Positions 45,990 through 58,200 of a stretch of DNA of 64,000 nucleotides are shown here, in pieces. A model generated the notes under the pieces. It ran no database searches. It was given only the letters and a program-made list of their open reading frames with translations, and was not told the origin of the DNA. Origin of the DNA: Epiperipatus broadwayi (taxonomy: Eukaryota; Onychophora; Udeonychophora; Euonychophora; Peripatidae); contig JAQFVV010012434.1 of assembly GCA_028023455.1 (NCBI GenBank), forward strand, positions 5,920,264 through 5,984,263, in the 5' to 3' direction. Numbering within the stretch: the first letter of the stretch is position 1; every line of letters begins with the position of its first letter. Position numbers and translations under genes: made by a program.

Positions 45990-46680
45990 ATGATAACCAA
46001 AAAAAAAGGTGGGGATGAGCAGGGTGATACCAGCATCCCTTTAGAAAACAATAGTGTAGCAGAACAAATTTCAGAAATCACTATAAAGGATCCTCTTAAA
46101 CTTCCCCATGATGTTAAGCAGGATGAAGTACCTTCACAGAGAGATAAAAATCTAATGGCCATACTACAGAGTATGATGAGAGATTCCAGAGAAATGGAAG
46201 CTAGCTGCTAAAGTCAAACCAGAGGAATACAGAAAGGGGATTACAGAGGAATGCAGAAAGGGGATTGAAAGGATTGAGATGATGTTAGAAGAGAAGTGGG
46301 AACAAGCTACAAATGCAATTGAGCTGAGAGGGGAGTGCAAATACACAAAGGATAGGACAGATGGGTGTGAATCAGCAATTGAGGAGTCACACAAGGAACA
46401 AAAAAGCATCAAGGAAAGTAACAGAAGATACAAGAAGAAATGGAGTTGCAGTCCCAAATCCAAAGGAAGGCATGAGAAAAAGCAGCAAGTGAAACAAAGA
46501 CCTTAAATCAGGATCTTGAAAATCTCAAGACAGGCTTAGGTTTAGAAAATGCCAGGGTCCCAGCATTAAAGCAAGAAATAGGTCTATCCATCAATAGCAA
46601 GGTACAAGGAAGTGCAGCCCAGATTAGGAAGTCCAGGAACAAATACAGCATCTTCATATCAATGATAGCCCTTGGAAAAT
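45990..46680 (+). pseudogene. Gag-like relic
   Basis: An ATG at 45990 opens a 73-codon frame: MITKKKGGDEQGDTS, NLMAILQSMMRDSREMEASC, then a stop. The neighbouring frame 46279-46506 is highly charged (EEKWEQATNAIELRGECKY, EESHKEQKSIKESNRRYKKK). Later text gives DLENLKTGLGLENARVPAL. Charged, coiled-coil-like sequence of this kind, with an early 'MxxMLQxMMxxSRE' block, is usual for the N-terminal part of invertebrate Gypsy Gag. Assignment rests partly on the integrase that follows. Several frameshifts. Confidence 0.5.
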
Positions 46681-46684
46681 CCTA

Positions 46685-47480
46685 ATGTCCCAAAATCTTT
46701 GGATGCACCTAATTGACCACATACATCATTTGATTGGGCATTATGGTCCATGTAAGACTGAAGAAGCATTAAAGTGGCAATTTTACTGAACTAGCCTGTA
46801 TACTCATGTGATCACCACTCTTCAGAAATGTTCTGTTTGTGCTAGAAGCAAACCACCAAACAGGTTATATGCGGGTTTTAATACTCCCCTTTCCTCATTT
46901 AAACCAAATGAGATGTTGGGCTTCCTTCCTTTGGGGTTTTTGTTTTTTATATTTTTTTTAAATATATTTATTACATAAAATAAGATTTTTTATTAATTTT
47001 TTTTTTTTATTATTGAGGCTGACTCTCAGAATGCAACCAGAGTTTTACAGAATAAACAATTTAAGGAGGTGGGAAAATTTGTCAGGCCATGGAACTGCCT
47101 ATAGGACTCGTATAGCATGGTAAATGAATCTACAGGATTTATATCACTGCAACTCCACATTGGGAAGCCATGTTACACTTTAGTTAAAACACCAAGCCCA
47201 ATGAACCAGGGATTCATCAACAAAGAAAAAGACCAAGATAGAACCCGACTGCAGTTGGTGCAAATGGCAAAGCTTAGGAAGTGCCAGGGGAATACCAATA
47301 CATACACTTTCCAGATGGGGGACCAAGTTTGGATACAAGTACCCAAAGTCAGTAATAAAGTTTTGGAAATTCTTCTCATTATATAAAGAGCCATATCATA
47401 TTCAAAGGAAATGTGGGAATAATGCATTCCTCCTAGCTGACAATAGAATGAGCAAAGGAACTTTTAATGAATGAAATTTA
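46685..47480 (+). pseudogene. Gypsy integrase relic (HHCC finger and C-terminal part)
   Basis: 46685-46975: HHLIGHYGPCKTEEALKWQF, then Y and an in-frame stop where tryptophan is expected, then KCSVCARSKPPN. This is the H-x(n)-H-x(~30)-C-x2-C zinc finger of retroviral-type integrases, here with the FYW tryptophan changed to TGA. A short T-rich stretch (46925-47010) follows in place of most of the catalytic core. 47117-47386 reads VNESTGFISLQLHIGKP (the 'ESTGFSP' block) and FQMGDQVWIQVPK (the 'GDxVWV' C-terminal block), and after a frameshift GNNAFLLAD. Integrases join element cDNA to host DNA; this one is dead. Confidence 0.85.
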
Positions 47481-47754
47481 AAGCCATACTATGATATACC
47501 CCCAGGTCCTGGGAAGGTATAAATAATGAAATTTTAAAGTACCTTTGGAATGATTTCAAGGAATCGAAATCAGATAAGGACTAAAAGTTATAGTCATGCT
47601 GTTGTTGTTTTCTTAGAATTATTTATAAGTTAATATGATTAATTAGTAAAAATAATATAGGCGCTATTGCACCTGAACACAAAGCTATTTTATGCTTAAA
47701 ACAAAATAAAATTAAACTATTCTGTGAGTGCTTTCAAGAGACATGCTCTCATCA

Positions 47755-48537
47755 TCAAAGTTCCAAGTGAATTAATGATATGAAAATTATGCAAAGTTTA
47801 AGATTAATTGCTCCATTTTCTTGAGATCGTGAAGATGTGTCCTTGCGGTTGATGGCATTGCAATCCATTGCTATGTAGCAGGCCTCCTTCACTTTTCTTT
47901 TTAAATTGTGCCTCTCTTTGCAGACAAGGCTGACATCTTGAGATTCACACTGGTGTCCAGTTATTTTTTGATGAATTGCGAAAATTGAATAACATGATGG
48001 ATCTGATTGAGCTTTAATATATGCGTATTTATGTTGCTGTAATCTGGTTTCTATTGCTGCCTTGGTCTCCCCATAATATGAGGATCTACAATTTGCATGA
48101 GTGCATGCAATATTATAAATGGCTTGAGGTGTTTGAGACAGTGCTAATTTATCTTTAGTGTTGTTAAGCAATCTGTTGGAACTGGGAGAGGTGCGAAAAG
48201 TTAATTGAAACTGCCTATTAAAAATTTCATAAAATTTATTATGTAAATTAGGAATGTATGGCAGCAGCAGCCTGTGTGTATTCCCATTAAGTGTATTGTT
48301 GGTCACTTTATTATTGAACTGTATAATCTTTCTGTCAATCAGCCTATGTTTGAACCCCATCTTCAGTAAATCCTCTCTGTATAGTATTAAATTTGTCTTC
48401 CTGTCTGCATCCAATTTACACAACTGTTGGTTCCTGTGCGTGGGATAAGAATAGGTAAATTCATTTAGCATGTGTTGAGTGTTTCTATATTTTAATGTTG
48501 TTATATCTTGTATAATGCCATTGAAATTGTCCCTCAA
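47755..48537 (-). pseudogene. Penelope-like element: RT C-terminus and GIY-YIG endonuclease
   Basis: A 260-codon minus-strand frame, first codon TTG, so it is the open 3' part of a longer ORF. N-terminal part: LLKMGFKHRLIDRKI and LLLPYIPNLHNKFYEIFNRQ, the RT thumb and linker of Penelope-like proteins. The nuclease follows near residues 135-190: AIYNIACTHANC, SSYYGETKAAIETRLQQHK (GIY-YIG with YYG for YIG and the catalytic arginine kept), then AIHQKITGHQC and a KVKEACYIA...NAINRKD tail. The usual RT core upstream is missing; the region above 48600 is duplication copy 2. GIY-YIG nucleases nick DNA for insertion. It could be read as a different GIY-YIG retroelement, but the linker supports Penelope. 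Confidence 0.8.
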
Positions 48538-48617
48538 TTAATTCTGTCATTCTTTTGCCACTGGAAAATGCAGTAAATAAAGAATTTTTTTTCATTTTAT
48601 CAATCCCTGGATTTGAG

Positions 48618-51600
48618 GTATATGAAGCTGTAAATATTGTTACACATATTTGTGCTTCACTTGTTGCTAATTAGATAACCATTAGCATGGGTTTGAACCC
48701 AACTTCTAGAAATAGATGATAGAATATATATATATGAGTAGATAAAACTGGATGGATCTCTACTGAAATCTAAATATTTTATGAGAGATTAAATAGTCAT
48801 TCAATTTTGATAAATTATCAAAAAAAATTGGTATCTTTTGCCCATTTATTTTGAGTATGTGTATATGTATAGAACAAATCAATAATTGTATATATATTTA
48901 AAATAAATTTTACTAATAATTTATATAAAGCAAAATGGGTATTTACAAATCACAATGTAATCATTAAATCTGGTGATTTTGGTGGGTCACTGTCTCATTT
49001 TAATAAAATGTATAAAATTTTGTAGGAACAAGACTTTTTAATTAAATTTCACTTGGCTAATTAATCAGTCTTTCCATTACCATATATGGAAATGTGGTCA
49101 ATTTAAAATCTACAACCAAGTGTACTGAGTTTGAGACAATGGCTGGCAAGAATTTAATCAGATTTAACATCTTAAAAATATAATGGAAACAAAAGATCAT
49201 GCCCTGCTTTCCAGATATGATGTGAATAAAATATTTTGCCTCAAGGTACTGATAACAGCATTCTTTAGATATTCCCATTATGTATAAATAGCTGAAATTT
49301 TGGCTATTATTATTTTTTAAAATTTGATGTTAGAGCACTTATATAATCCACATTAATTTATGAACTAAATTATGTCAGGTAAAGAAAACAATCGTTTGTT
49401 TCCCCATGCCTTTGGGACTCTTATCTTCTTGCTCATGATACCAAAGCCTGAAACAATTGGGCCCAATTAAGTGAACTATTTGAAGAAAATGCTTGCTTGA
49501 ATGTGAACTTTAATTATTGAGTGATGCATGTTTCCATAAAAAATCAGTATATGATCATGATCCAACCACCTGCTTCATGTCAACAAGTTAGCCAAGGTAA
49601 ATGTCTGCATTGCTGTCAACTAGTGCACTCTTTATTAACTCAGTATTTTATTTTAAAACTATATTTGTAAACTTTCTACTCTTATTTCTTCAAAGCCATT
49701 CTGTCAAATGTTAACTAATGTCTATACAATTTAATTTAAAGCTGAATTAATTTCATGTTAACTTTGGTGCGGCAATCTAGATTAAAATTTATTTCTCTTT
49801 AGTTGTTATTTTGATCTATTCTTAATATGCCAAGTTGGTCTCCAATCTAGCGAGTAAGTTTAAACTCTACTGCTTGTGGTTTTCTCCCATTGAATTGTTG
49901 GAGATGTAAATTTTGCTTGAAAGTTAATTGTCCTAAAACTTGCTTGGTTAGACACCAATTATTTCATATAATATTGTTTACTATTTAAATGACAAATGAA
50001 GCTTTAATGCCTATACTCAGCCATCTTCGCTAATTTAAATCTTTACATAATCATTGAAGTATGTTTTGCCAATTTATTTAAGTAAAGTCTATCAGAAATG
50101 AGTTTAATATTCAAGGTATTATCAGCATGTGTGTGGTCTATAATTTTATTTTATATAATTAATTTGTCAAATTGTGTGTATTGTTCATCATCGAAATGTA
50201 GGGGGATATTTTAGAAGTGTGGCAGAGAGCAATTTATTCCCATTAGTCTTTAGATTCTGACCCATTTTATATTTTATTCAGCATTGGTTAACTGCTCAGG
50301 GATAGTTTGCATTTATGCATTCCATTGTGTCAGATAGCATACTATTCTAAACAGGTATTAGTTTGTCATAGTCATTAGTGACAAGAATTATCCATATGTT
50401 ATAGGTGTTATGAAGGTATCATTACAATTGTTTAATTCATTAATTTTTTGCTTTTCCATGTACCTTGGAATCTTTGGAATACCTTGATCTATTCCTCATT
50501 ATCCCTCAAGGTAGATGTTTTTTATACTGGGGATCATACTTCAGGCACTTCCAATGGATAAGTGTATGGGAAAATATGGATAAACTATCCCAACATGCTA
50601 GCTTGTGCCACTACTTTTCACATATGTTCTTGACCATCATGCAGGCATATTCTCACTCTTGTGAAAATCTAACAAAGCCCCCCTGAGTGTCTTAAATGAC
50701 CTCATTCATGTAGACAATTGTAAATTATAATGAAATACTGCCTTGATTAGTATTGGATTTATTTATAAACCTGACATGCTATTCATAAGATGCAATCGTA
50801 TGCTTTTTGTCAACCATTCGATTTAGTTATTTAGGACTGGTTATATAATTAAAGTTTTGTTTAGGCTGAACTATCTTGCTCCCTCCCACCCAGGGTGATC
50901 TCTCAAATCTAGTAGAAAATCACACATCAACTATTACTTATATGTATAATGTCGTAATAAAATCTGTTATACATAAATTCATGATATTTGATGAGGGTTA
51001 AGGTACAATTTATTGTTATTTATCTGATTCATTTATTACATAACCTTGGTGTATTAACCACACCAACCAAATTTCATGTACTAACCATGCAATTATGTAT
51101 TAAACCCAATATTTATATTCATTTATATAACTTCCAAAATCTATTTAAGTAATCAGCTGAAATGCACAATTGCAGATTAGACCATAAACAGACTTGTCAG
51201 ACATTTCACAGACCCAAACATTTTGTTTCATTTATAAGGATCAAACTACCAGATTTAATTGTTTAATAAATTTATGTTATATCATTTATCTGTTATAGTA
51301 TTTTGCTATTCCTTGTCAAATCTCTTGCATTAATTATTTGATTTAATTACCTTACCCCCCCCCCCCAATTAATGAAATCTCATTAATTATTATCAATTAG
51401 ACTCTCATTTGTTTCACATTGCCTTAGATATTGTATTGCTATGATTATTAATTAACTGTACCGTTGCTGAATTTGTTGATAAGTCAGGAATTACTTATTA
51501 TTACTATTAAGTGAATGGTGAAGAATTTATTAATTAATCACTAATTAGTACTCAATAATTCACCCTTCTTTGAAATGGCCAAACCATAGTTATAGTTGGA

Positions 51601-51842
51601 GCATTCTGTAATTATTATATTTCTTTGCGATTATTGGTCAATCATCTTAGTATCGCTGTTTGTAAGTCTCTTTGCTCTTCCTGTTTTCATTGCTGGGACT
51701 GGAGTAATTCCATCCTCAAAAGCGCTGCTTATATAATCGTAGACCTTGGAACACAGGTAAATATGTTCACATTTAGTATTGTTCCAGACCTGTGCATTGC
51801 TGTACTTTTACTTGGATTCTAGGTCTTGTTGAATGAACACAC
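48618..51842 (+). repeat. 3.3-kb segmental duplication, copy 2
   Basis: Collinear with 40948-44307. Landmarks: TGCTAATTAGATAACCATTA (48670), CTACTGAAATCTAAATATTT, TATGATCATGATCC, GTAAGTTTAAACTCTACT, TGGGAAAATATGGATAAAC, and the end GTTGAATGAACACAC. It lacks the CA/TA microsatellite of copy 1 and has lost several exon-like splice sites. Its right edge is followed within about 50 bases by an FB-B element. Confidence 0.95.
49803..49853 (+). CDS. Exon-like block b, duplication copy 2
   Basis: 51 bases between ATTTCTCTTTAG and GTAAGTTT with the same open frame as copy 1, reading CYFDLFLICQVGLQSS. Length and both splice sites are kept. Function unknown. Confidence 0.25.
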
Positions 51843-51889
51843 GATTTTGACTGGTACAATACATTTGCTATAAGGAACAGAAATATGGA

Positions 51890-52180
51890 AATTGTTTGGT
51901 ACTCAACTCTCCATACAAGTGCAAGCCTTCATAATTAATGGATACAGAAAGTTTTGCGCATAAAATTCCTATCTAATGCCTGTTAAATCCAAAATTCCTC
52001 ATTCATGAAAGCTATAAGCTAGAAACTTGTCAGGGGATGTTGGATGAGTAGGTACTAGATAGGAATTTTATGCACAAATCTTTTTGCACCCATTGAGTAT
52101 GAACACTTGCACTTGAGGGGAGTTTGGTATTTTTATTAACAGCATGTGTAAACATATGAAATGGTGATCATGTGATGTTT
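51890..52180. repeat. FB-B fold-back element, copy after duplication 2
   Basis: Left arm ACTCTCCATACAAGTGCAAG to CGCATAAAATTCCTATCTAA; spacer with GATGAAAGC-like text and GGGGATGTTGGATGAGTAGG; right arm TTTTATGCACAAATC and GAACACTTGCACTTGA; right edge GGTGATCATGTGATGTTTTT. The arms are inverted copies. The inner GATCTTAGGATC part is absent, so this is a shorter variant. Confidence 0.7.
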
Positions 52181-53818
52181 TTAGTTTTAATATAGAATAG
52201 TGATAGTATGGAGAAAGTGACCATAACAACAAAAATTCTGCAATACCATATAAATTTATACAATTAAAAAAATATTAAGAAATATAGAAAAAACAAATTA
52301 AACAATGCTAAACTAAGTTTATTTATTGAGGATAGAGAATAAGAAAAAAAAGGAATAGGCAAATTCTTAGAGAATAAAGAATGATGAAAGTAGCTACAAA
52401 GAGCAAGTAAAAAAAAGAGGGGAATATGTTCTTAAAGAATGTGAAATAATGATGTTTACCAAATATACAATAACTATAAAAAATGGGAATAAGCAGTAAA
52501 TAAATAAAAAATGATAAATGATTTTAAAAAGGCGCAGGAGGGGGGGGGAGTAATGTCTACTTAAAAAAACAATAAGAATTAATTACGCCTTTAATATATG
52601 GGACCTCCTTAAAAAATAGAACTATTATATATAATTCAATTGCATTTAATTTATAAAATATTATCGTATTTTCAAAATCAGTTTTACTGCTGAAACTTTT
52701 AATATACCATAATAGTGAAAGATATATTAATCATAAAAATCTTCCAAACCATTGGAGAGTAACGCCCTTAAAATCAGTTTGACTATAAAATATTTAAAAC
52801 AATTCGCGTCATTTGTGAAATTATTTAAAAAAATTAATTTGCATCATTTTATATTTTTAAAGGCAGCTTTCAAAATTAATAATTATCCAATTTATAAAAA
52901 AATATAAAAAGTCACGTCTAATGAAGCTGGTCAATATTAGTTGAACTAAAGTCTTTTCCAATATTAAATAAACCAGTAAACTTCAATCATTACTTTTGGC
53001 AAGAACTGTGGATACTCAATTATTTTATCTATAATTGGTCCCAAACTAATTCGTGTAAAGTTTCAATCAGATTTATCTAGTATTTGCAGTAAAAAAGTCT
53101 ATAAAATAAAAAAAAAAGGTAAAGAGTTCATCTTTATACAAATCTTCGGATAAAAATTATTCAGCTATAAATAACTAAAGTAAAAAAAAAAAGAAGAAGC
53201 TAGATTTAAAAACTAGTTGTTCTTTTAACCTCTTATTCTTCTATTAGATATATGCATGATTCTTTCAAGATACTTATAATCTGGGTACTTGCTCAGGGAA
53301 CCTATCATGTTCCTGTGATATTGAGACTCCGAATACAAATAAAAAAATTAATATATGTAGGTAGCTAGCACTACTAGCACTCATTACAGGCTCCTATCTT
53401 GTATCTGTGAGAATGAGACTTTCTGATATAAAAGAGAAAATTGACTAAATTATATAGATATGCATATGTATTAAACTATTGCAAGATTCTGCTATTTACG
53501 AGCTATTTAAAAAAAGATATTAGAAATACGAGCTTTTAGCCATAAAAAGTAATTACAAATAAAATATAATAGAACTTTTTCAAAGAATCTCTCATATTAG
53601 TTTGGAGATCATAAAACAGATCAGGTGTATCATATTAAACAATTAAGGTTGAGTTGATAGATCAGATACCGAAATAAATTCTAGATATCAGTATAAGGTC
53701 ATTAATGCAAAAATGATACTAATTAAATTTAAAGCAAATACTTTCATCATTTACATTAATATAATTATTTGACTCTACAAACACATAGTATGAAATACAT
53801 ACTATTTTTATGTATCTA
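52181..53818. other. AT-rich spacer, no gene seen
   Basis: A G run near 52540 (GGAGGGGGGGGGAG). A faint repeat of about 100 bases near 53290-53430: CCTATCATGTTCCTGTGATA / CCTATCTTGTATCTGTGAGA, each followed by a TGAGACT motif. No domain or longer frame recognised. Confidence 0.4.
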
Positions 53819-55260
53819 CCTAATAACTGAAACACAGGCTTATTATATACCTTGTGTCTATATATGTAATATAGGGTATATAAGCACAGATTTTCAGATG
53901 ACCCATCACTCTCCACTCTATCTAATAACACTGATACACTCAAGCACATACATGCTGAAAAGATAAATAATCAATATACATATTTCATGCTAAACCAGCA
54001 ATCATCAGTTGGTCCAGATTATCATCTCCCACACATATATACTATAAGTGCTCAGATATATATTAAGATAGACAATCTTCATACTTTAATGGACAGGCTC
54101 CAAGCTACTACATAATCCAACTCTTCAACCACCCATCCAATTGAAAATCTGATGATGGAATGCTCGAAGGCCACCCTGAGGCCGAGATTCTTGTCACACC
54201 CATGTTGACCTAAGGTCAATCTGAACCCCACATGTACAGGACATAATCCATTTAATACATATGCAAGGATGGGCAGACATCTCTACAATGTAATAACTGA
54301 AACACAGGCTTATTATATACCCTGTGTCGATATATGTAATATAGGGTATATGAGCACAGACTTTCAGATGACCCATCACTCTCCACTCTATCTAATAACA
54401 ATGATACACTCAAGCACATATATGCTGAAAAGATAAATAATCACCAATATATGTATTTCATGCTAAACCAGCAATCATCAGTTGGTCCAGATTATCATCT
54501 CCCACACATATATACTATAAGTGCTCAGATATATATTAAGATAGACAATCTTCATACTTTAATGGACAGGCTCCAATCTACTATACACTCCAACTCTTCA
54601 ACCACCCATCCGATTGAAAATCTGATAGAAATGCTCGAAGGCAACCCTGAGGCCGAGATTCTTGTCACACCCATGTTGACCTAAGGTCAATCTGAACCTC
54701 ACATGCACAGGACATAATCCATTTAATACACATGTGCTTGAGTGTATCAGTGTTATTAGATAGAGTGGAGAGTGATGGGTCATCTGAAAGTCTGTGCTCA
54801 TATACCCTATATTACATATATAGACACAAGGTATATAATAAGCCTGTGTTTCAGTTATTACATTGTAGAGATGTCTGCCCATCCTTGCATAAGTATTAAA
54901 TGGATTATGTCCTGTACATGTGGGGTTCAGATTGACCTTAGGTCAACATGGGTGTGACAAGAATCTTAGCCTCAGGGTGGCCTTTGAGCATTCCATCATC
55001 AGATTTTCAATTGGATGGGTGATTGAAAAGTTGGAGTGTGTAGTAGATTGGAACCTGTCCATTAAAGTATGAAGATTGTCTATCTTAATAATATCTGAGC
55101 ACTTATAGTATATATGTGTGGGAGATGATAATCTGGACCAACTGATGATTGCTGGTTTAGCATGAAATACTTATATTGGTGATTATTTATCTTTTCAGCA
55201 TATATGTGCTTAAGTGTATCAGTGTTATTAGATAGAGTAAAGAGTGATGGGTCATCTACC
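53819..55260. repeat. FB-A cluster: two direct units and one inverted unit
   Basis: Unit D1 (53819-54290) and D2 (54291-54726) are near-identical direct repeats, each with AACTGAAACACAGGCTTATT, CTCCACTCTATCTAATAACA, CCAGTTGG-type text (CAGTTGGTCCAGATTATCAT), TTTAATGGACAGGCTCCAA and CACCCATGTTGACCTAAGGT. From 54727 to 55260 the same sequence runs in reverse complement, giving a palindrome with arms of roughly 430-500 bases. Identity is much higher than in the copies at 1-1148 or 4640-5790. Frames at 54194-54379 (-) and 54772-54957 (+) encode almost the same peptide only because of the inversion. No transposase seen. Confidence 0.9.
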
Positions 55261-58200
55261 TATATTACGTATCTACCTAATAAAAAATAACAATTATTTA
55301 ACGAGTCAAAAAAAATCATGTCCAAGTAAATTAAAGTAACATGAGTAATTATTAATAATATTTATTAATTCAAATTAGTTATATTAAGTCAAGACTAAAA
55401 ATATTATTTTCAATAATGTTACGATTTAGTGGACTTCACCTATCTAGAATTGAAAAAAAATTTAGAACAAAATCAAAAATAACAAAAAAACTTGGAAATC
55501 TTGACTTAATTTGTTTCACTTGTTACCCGATCGCTCTTGCCAGATTGACCTTGCATGATCGACCAAAATTGGCTTTGTGATCGACCGGTGGATCACAATC
55601 GACTTATTGGTCCTCCTGGTATAAATTATGTGGTAAAGTTTTATAAAGATGTAAACTAATTCTTGATAATGTCTAATAACAATAATTATTGTTTTAATAT
55701 TGCTGTTTTATACTTGGCATTAATTTAAATATTATTAAAAAGGATTTTTTTTTATAGTTCCTCCAAATTTATTGGATACTGCTGATTGTGAACCAATAAG
55801 GTCCAATTAGCAAATGGTGGGAAAACCCATAAGCAATCATCAATAAGATATTAGTTCATCAAAGGTCAGATAGTGTTTCTGATAAAAAAAAGAAAAAAAA
55901 GATGATCAATAGCTCTGAAAGTAGAAGAGGATTTATAATGATTTTCAATAACTGACATTAACTTTAGTACATAGTAAGGTCTGCTAGATCTTTTTTCCAA
56001 CAGAGCAATTGCAAAAGATGTTCTTTGCATCAGGGATGGACTATCTAGGATAAACTGATTTGATCAGATGAATATTTATATGCTAACCATAAACAGTAAA
56101 TGCAAATGAAATATGATACAACTTTCATCTATAATATTATTTTGGCTTGGACGTATACATATTCAATAAAACAATCAGAATTGAATTAGCATTAAAAAAT
56201 AAAATAAATTTCAACTGTTAAATCATATGCTGCCTGTGCAAAATTGAAATATCAAACATCTATAGAAACTAGATTTTATCTCTCCCCCCCATTCCCAAAA
56301 GAGAAAATTATATAAATGTAAGTATATATTTGGATTAGATGAAGGATACTATAACAACTTTGAAGAATTAAGTGGTTGTGAGATTATCTAGTCTGAAAAT
56401 AATTTAAAACATGAAACTGACAGAGAAACATTAACAGGATATAAAAGCAACAGTGCAAGAATAATGACATCCAGATTCAAAGCAAATTTTTTTAGACAAC
56501 AATCAAAATATACACTGCTTCATAAAATAGTACAGATGATAAGCTAAAATTTTATAGATATCTTTGGAAATACATTATCAAGAGTTAGTTGAGAATCTCT
56601 AAAACTAAGGGATTATTCTTATTGGAGAGAATTTGTAAGTACTAAGAATAGAAGTAGAAAATGGGAACCTATTGTGAACGAATATTGTTTTAGAAAAAGA
56701 AACAAGTAGAATTAAGGAGTTTTAAAATGACAAAGTAATTTACAATATATAATTTCGGCAGAAATATTGTTGAAAATATATGTAGAAATAGAATGATAGG
56801 AAAACTGAGAATATGATTCTGATAGAGAATGGTTAATGTCAATATAAGACCATTGCAACTTTCAGAGAACATAAATAGATTTACATCGCAGTTTAATCAT
56901 TACAATTATGAAATTGAAGTTTAAAAAGTTAAATAAAATTTAATTTCTGAAATGAAGAGTTTAGAAATAATGGAACATATCAATCAGTGTTTATAAAGAA
57001 AAAATTGAAAATGTTTATAAATTTTAGAAAAAAACTATTATTCAAATTATATATATATAAAAATTAGGAAATATTGTACCCCCCCCCCCCAAGGTAACTA
57101 ATCCTGAGAAAACAAATGCTAAAAAGTCAAGAATGATTAAAAATTAGACGGCAATATAAAAGAAAAATAAGATAATGAATATAGTCAGAAAACAAAGACA
57201 AAAATGATTGCAAATTTAGCAGATATCTAAAAAAAAAATGTTTTTTTTTTATATATATAGACAATACTAAAAACTATTTACCTGCAAAAAAAAAAAAGAC
57301 AATAGAAACGATAATCAGAATATTATTCAGAATTATGTAAACAATGATATAAATATTGAAAAAATTAGTAAACTTATTGAAATTTCTGTAACAACTTATG
57401 TTTTATTGGAAGAATTAAAATAATAAGTTGAAAAAGAGTAGGAGCTCTGGTATATGGTGGAGACAGTTTACTTAAAAAAATTTATTGTTTATATAATATT
57501 GAAGTGAAGAAAGGTACAATACCTATAGACAAAATCATAATATTATAAGTGCCAATAACAAAAAAAAAAGAAGAATCAAACAGGAAAATAAAAATTACAG
57601 AATCATACTTTGTAACATTTTAAGGAAGACAGTAAATTATGAAAGTGCAGTCCTATTCTTCTGCAGGGACTTAGACTACATCTTTAATTTTTCTTTGAAT
57701 AAGTGCTCATTTTATTCAGAAACACATGCATAATATATATGGTAGCAGTTATTATCTGTCAAAATGAGATTACAATTCTAAATGTAAGTTCCATGTTCAC
57801 ATATAAATCTAACACTAGTCCCCCACTCAATCTAACATACATAAATAAATAATGATATCATACAGACACACTGCATTTCTAATTTTGCATATCCATATAA
57901 TAAGCCTTAATAAAATTCACTCACTAATCCAAAAGATCTGAACACCAAACATACAATGAATTTATGTGAGATAGGACAAGAGTATGCACTGTTAGATGTA
58001 CTTCATTTAACATTAGTCTGAATCCATAAACATTTTCTAATAGCATCTATTCATTTTATCTATTATTCTTTTGAATTAGATATCAAAATTATATCTAATT
58101 TCCAAATAATAGTATCTTAAAATATATAATACTCTCATTTCAAAAACAAAGTATTTGGTTTTATTATCATTTAATAGCAAATTGGTCTCTAATTATCATT

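Larger units (their letters stand above)
45988..47480 (+). mobile_element. Gypsy-type LTR retrotransposon relic, internally deleted
   Basis: A gag-like frame is followed directly by the integrase zinc-binding domain and then by the integrase C-terminal region. Protease, reverse transcriptase and RNase H are missing, as is most of the integrase core. I found no LTR pair, primer-binding site or polypurine tract. This is an old deletion derivative. It lies in the same orientation as the flanking 3.3-kb duplication, but those copies do not behave as LTRs. Confidence 0.75.

Noticed and set aside
40948-51842. The two 3.3-kb copies as giant LTRs around the Gypsy relic
   Set aside because: No matching short target duplication at the outer edges, no primer-binding site after copy 1 or polypurine tract before copy 2, and an inverted Penelope-like element lies in the supposed internal part. 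A segmental duplication explains it better.
54194-54957. Two matching small proteins on opposite strands (54194-54379 and 54772-54957)
   Set aside because: They are the same repeat read in direct and inverted units, with no ATG context or coding signature.
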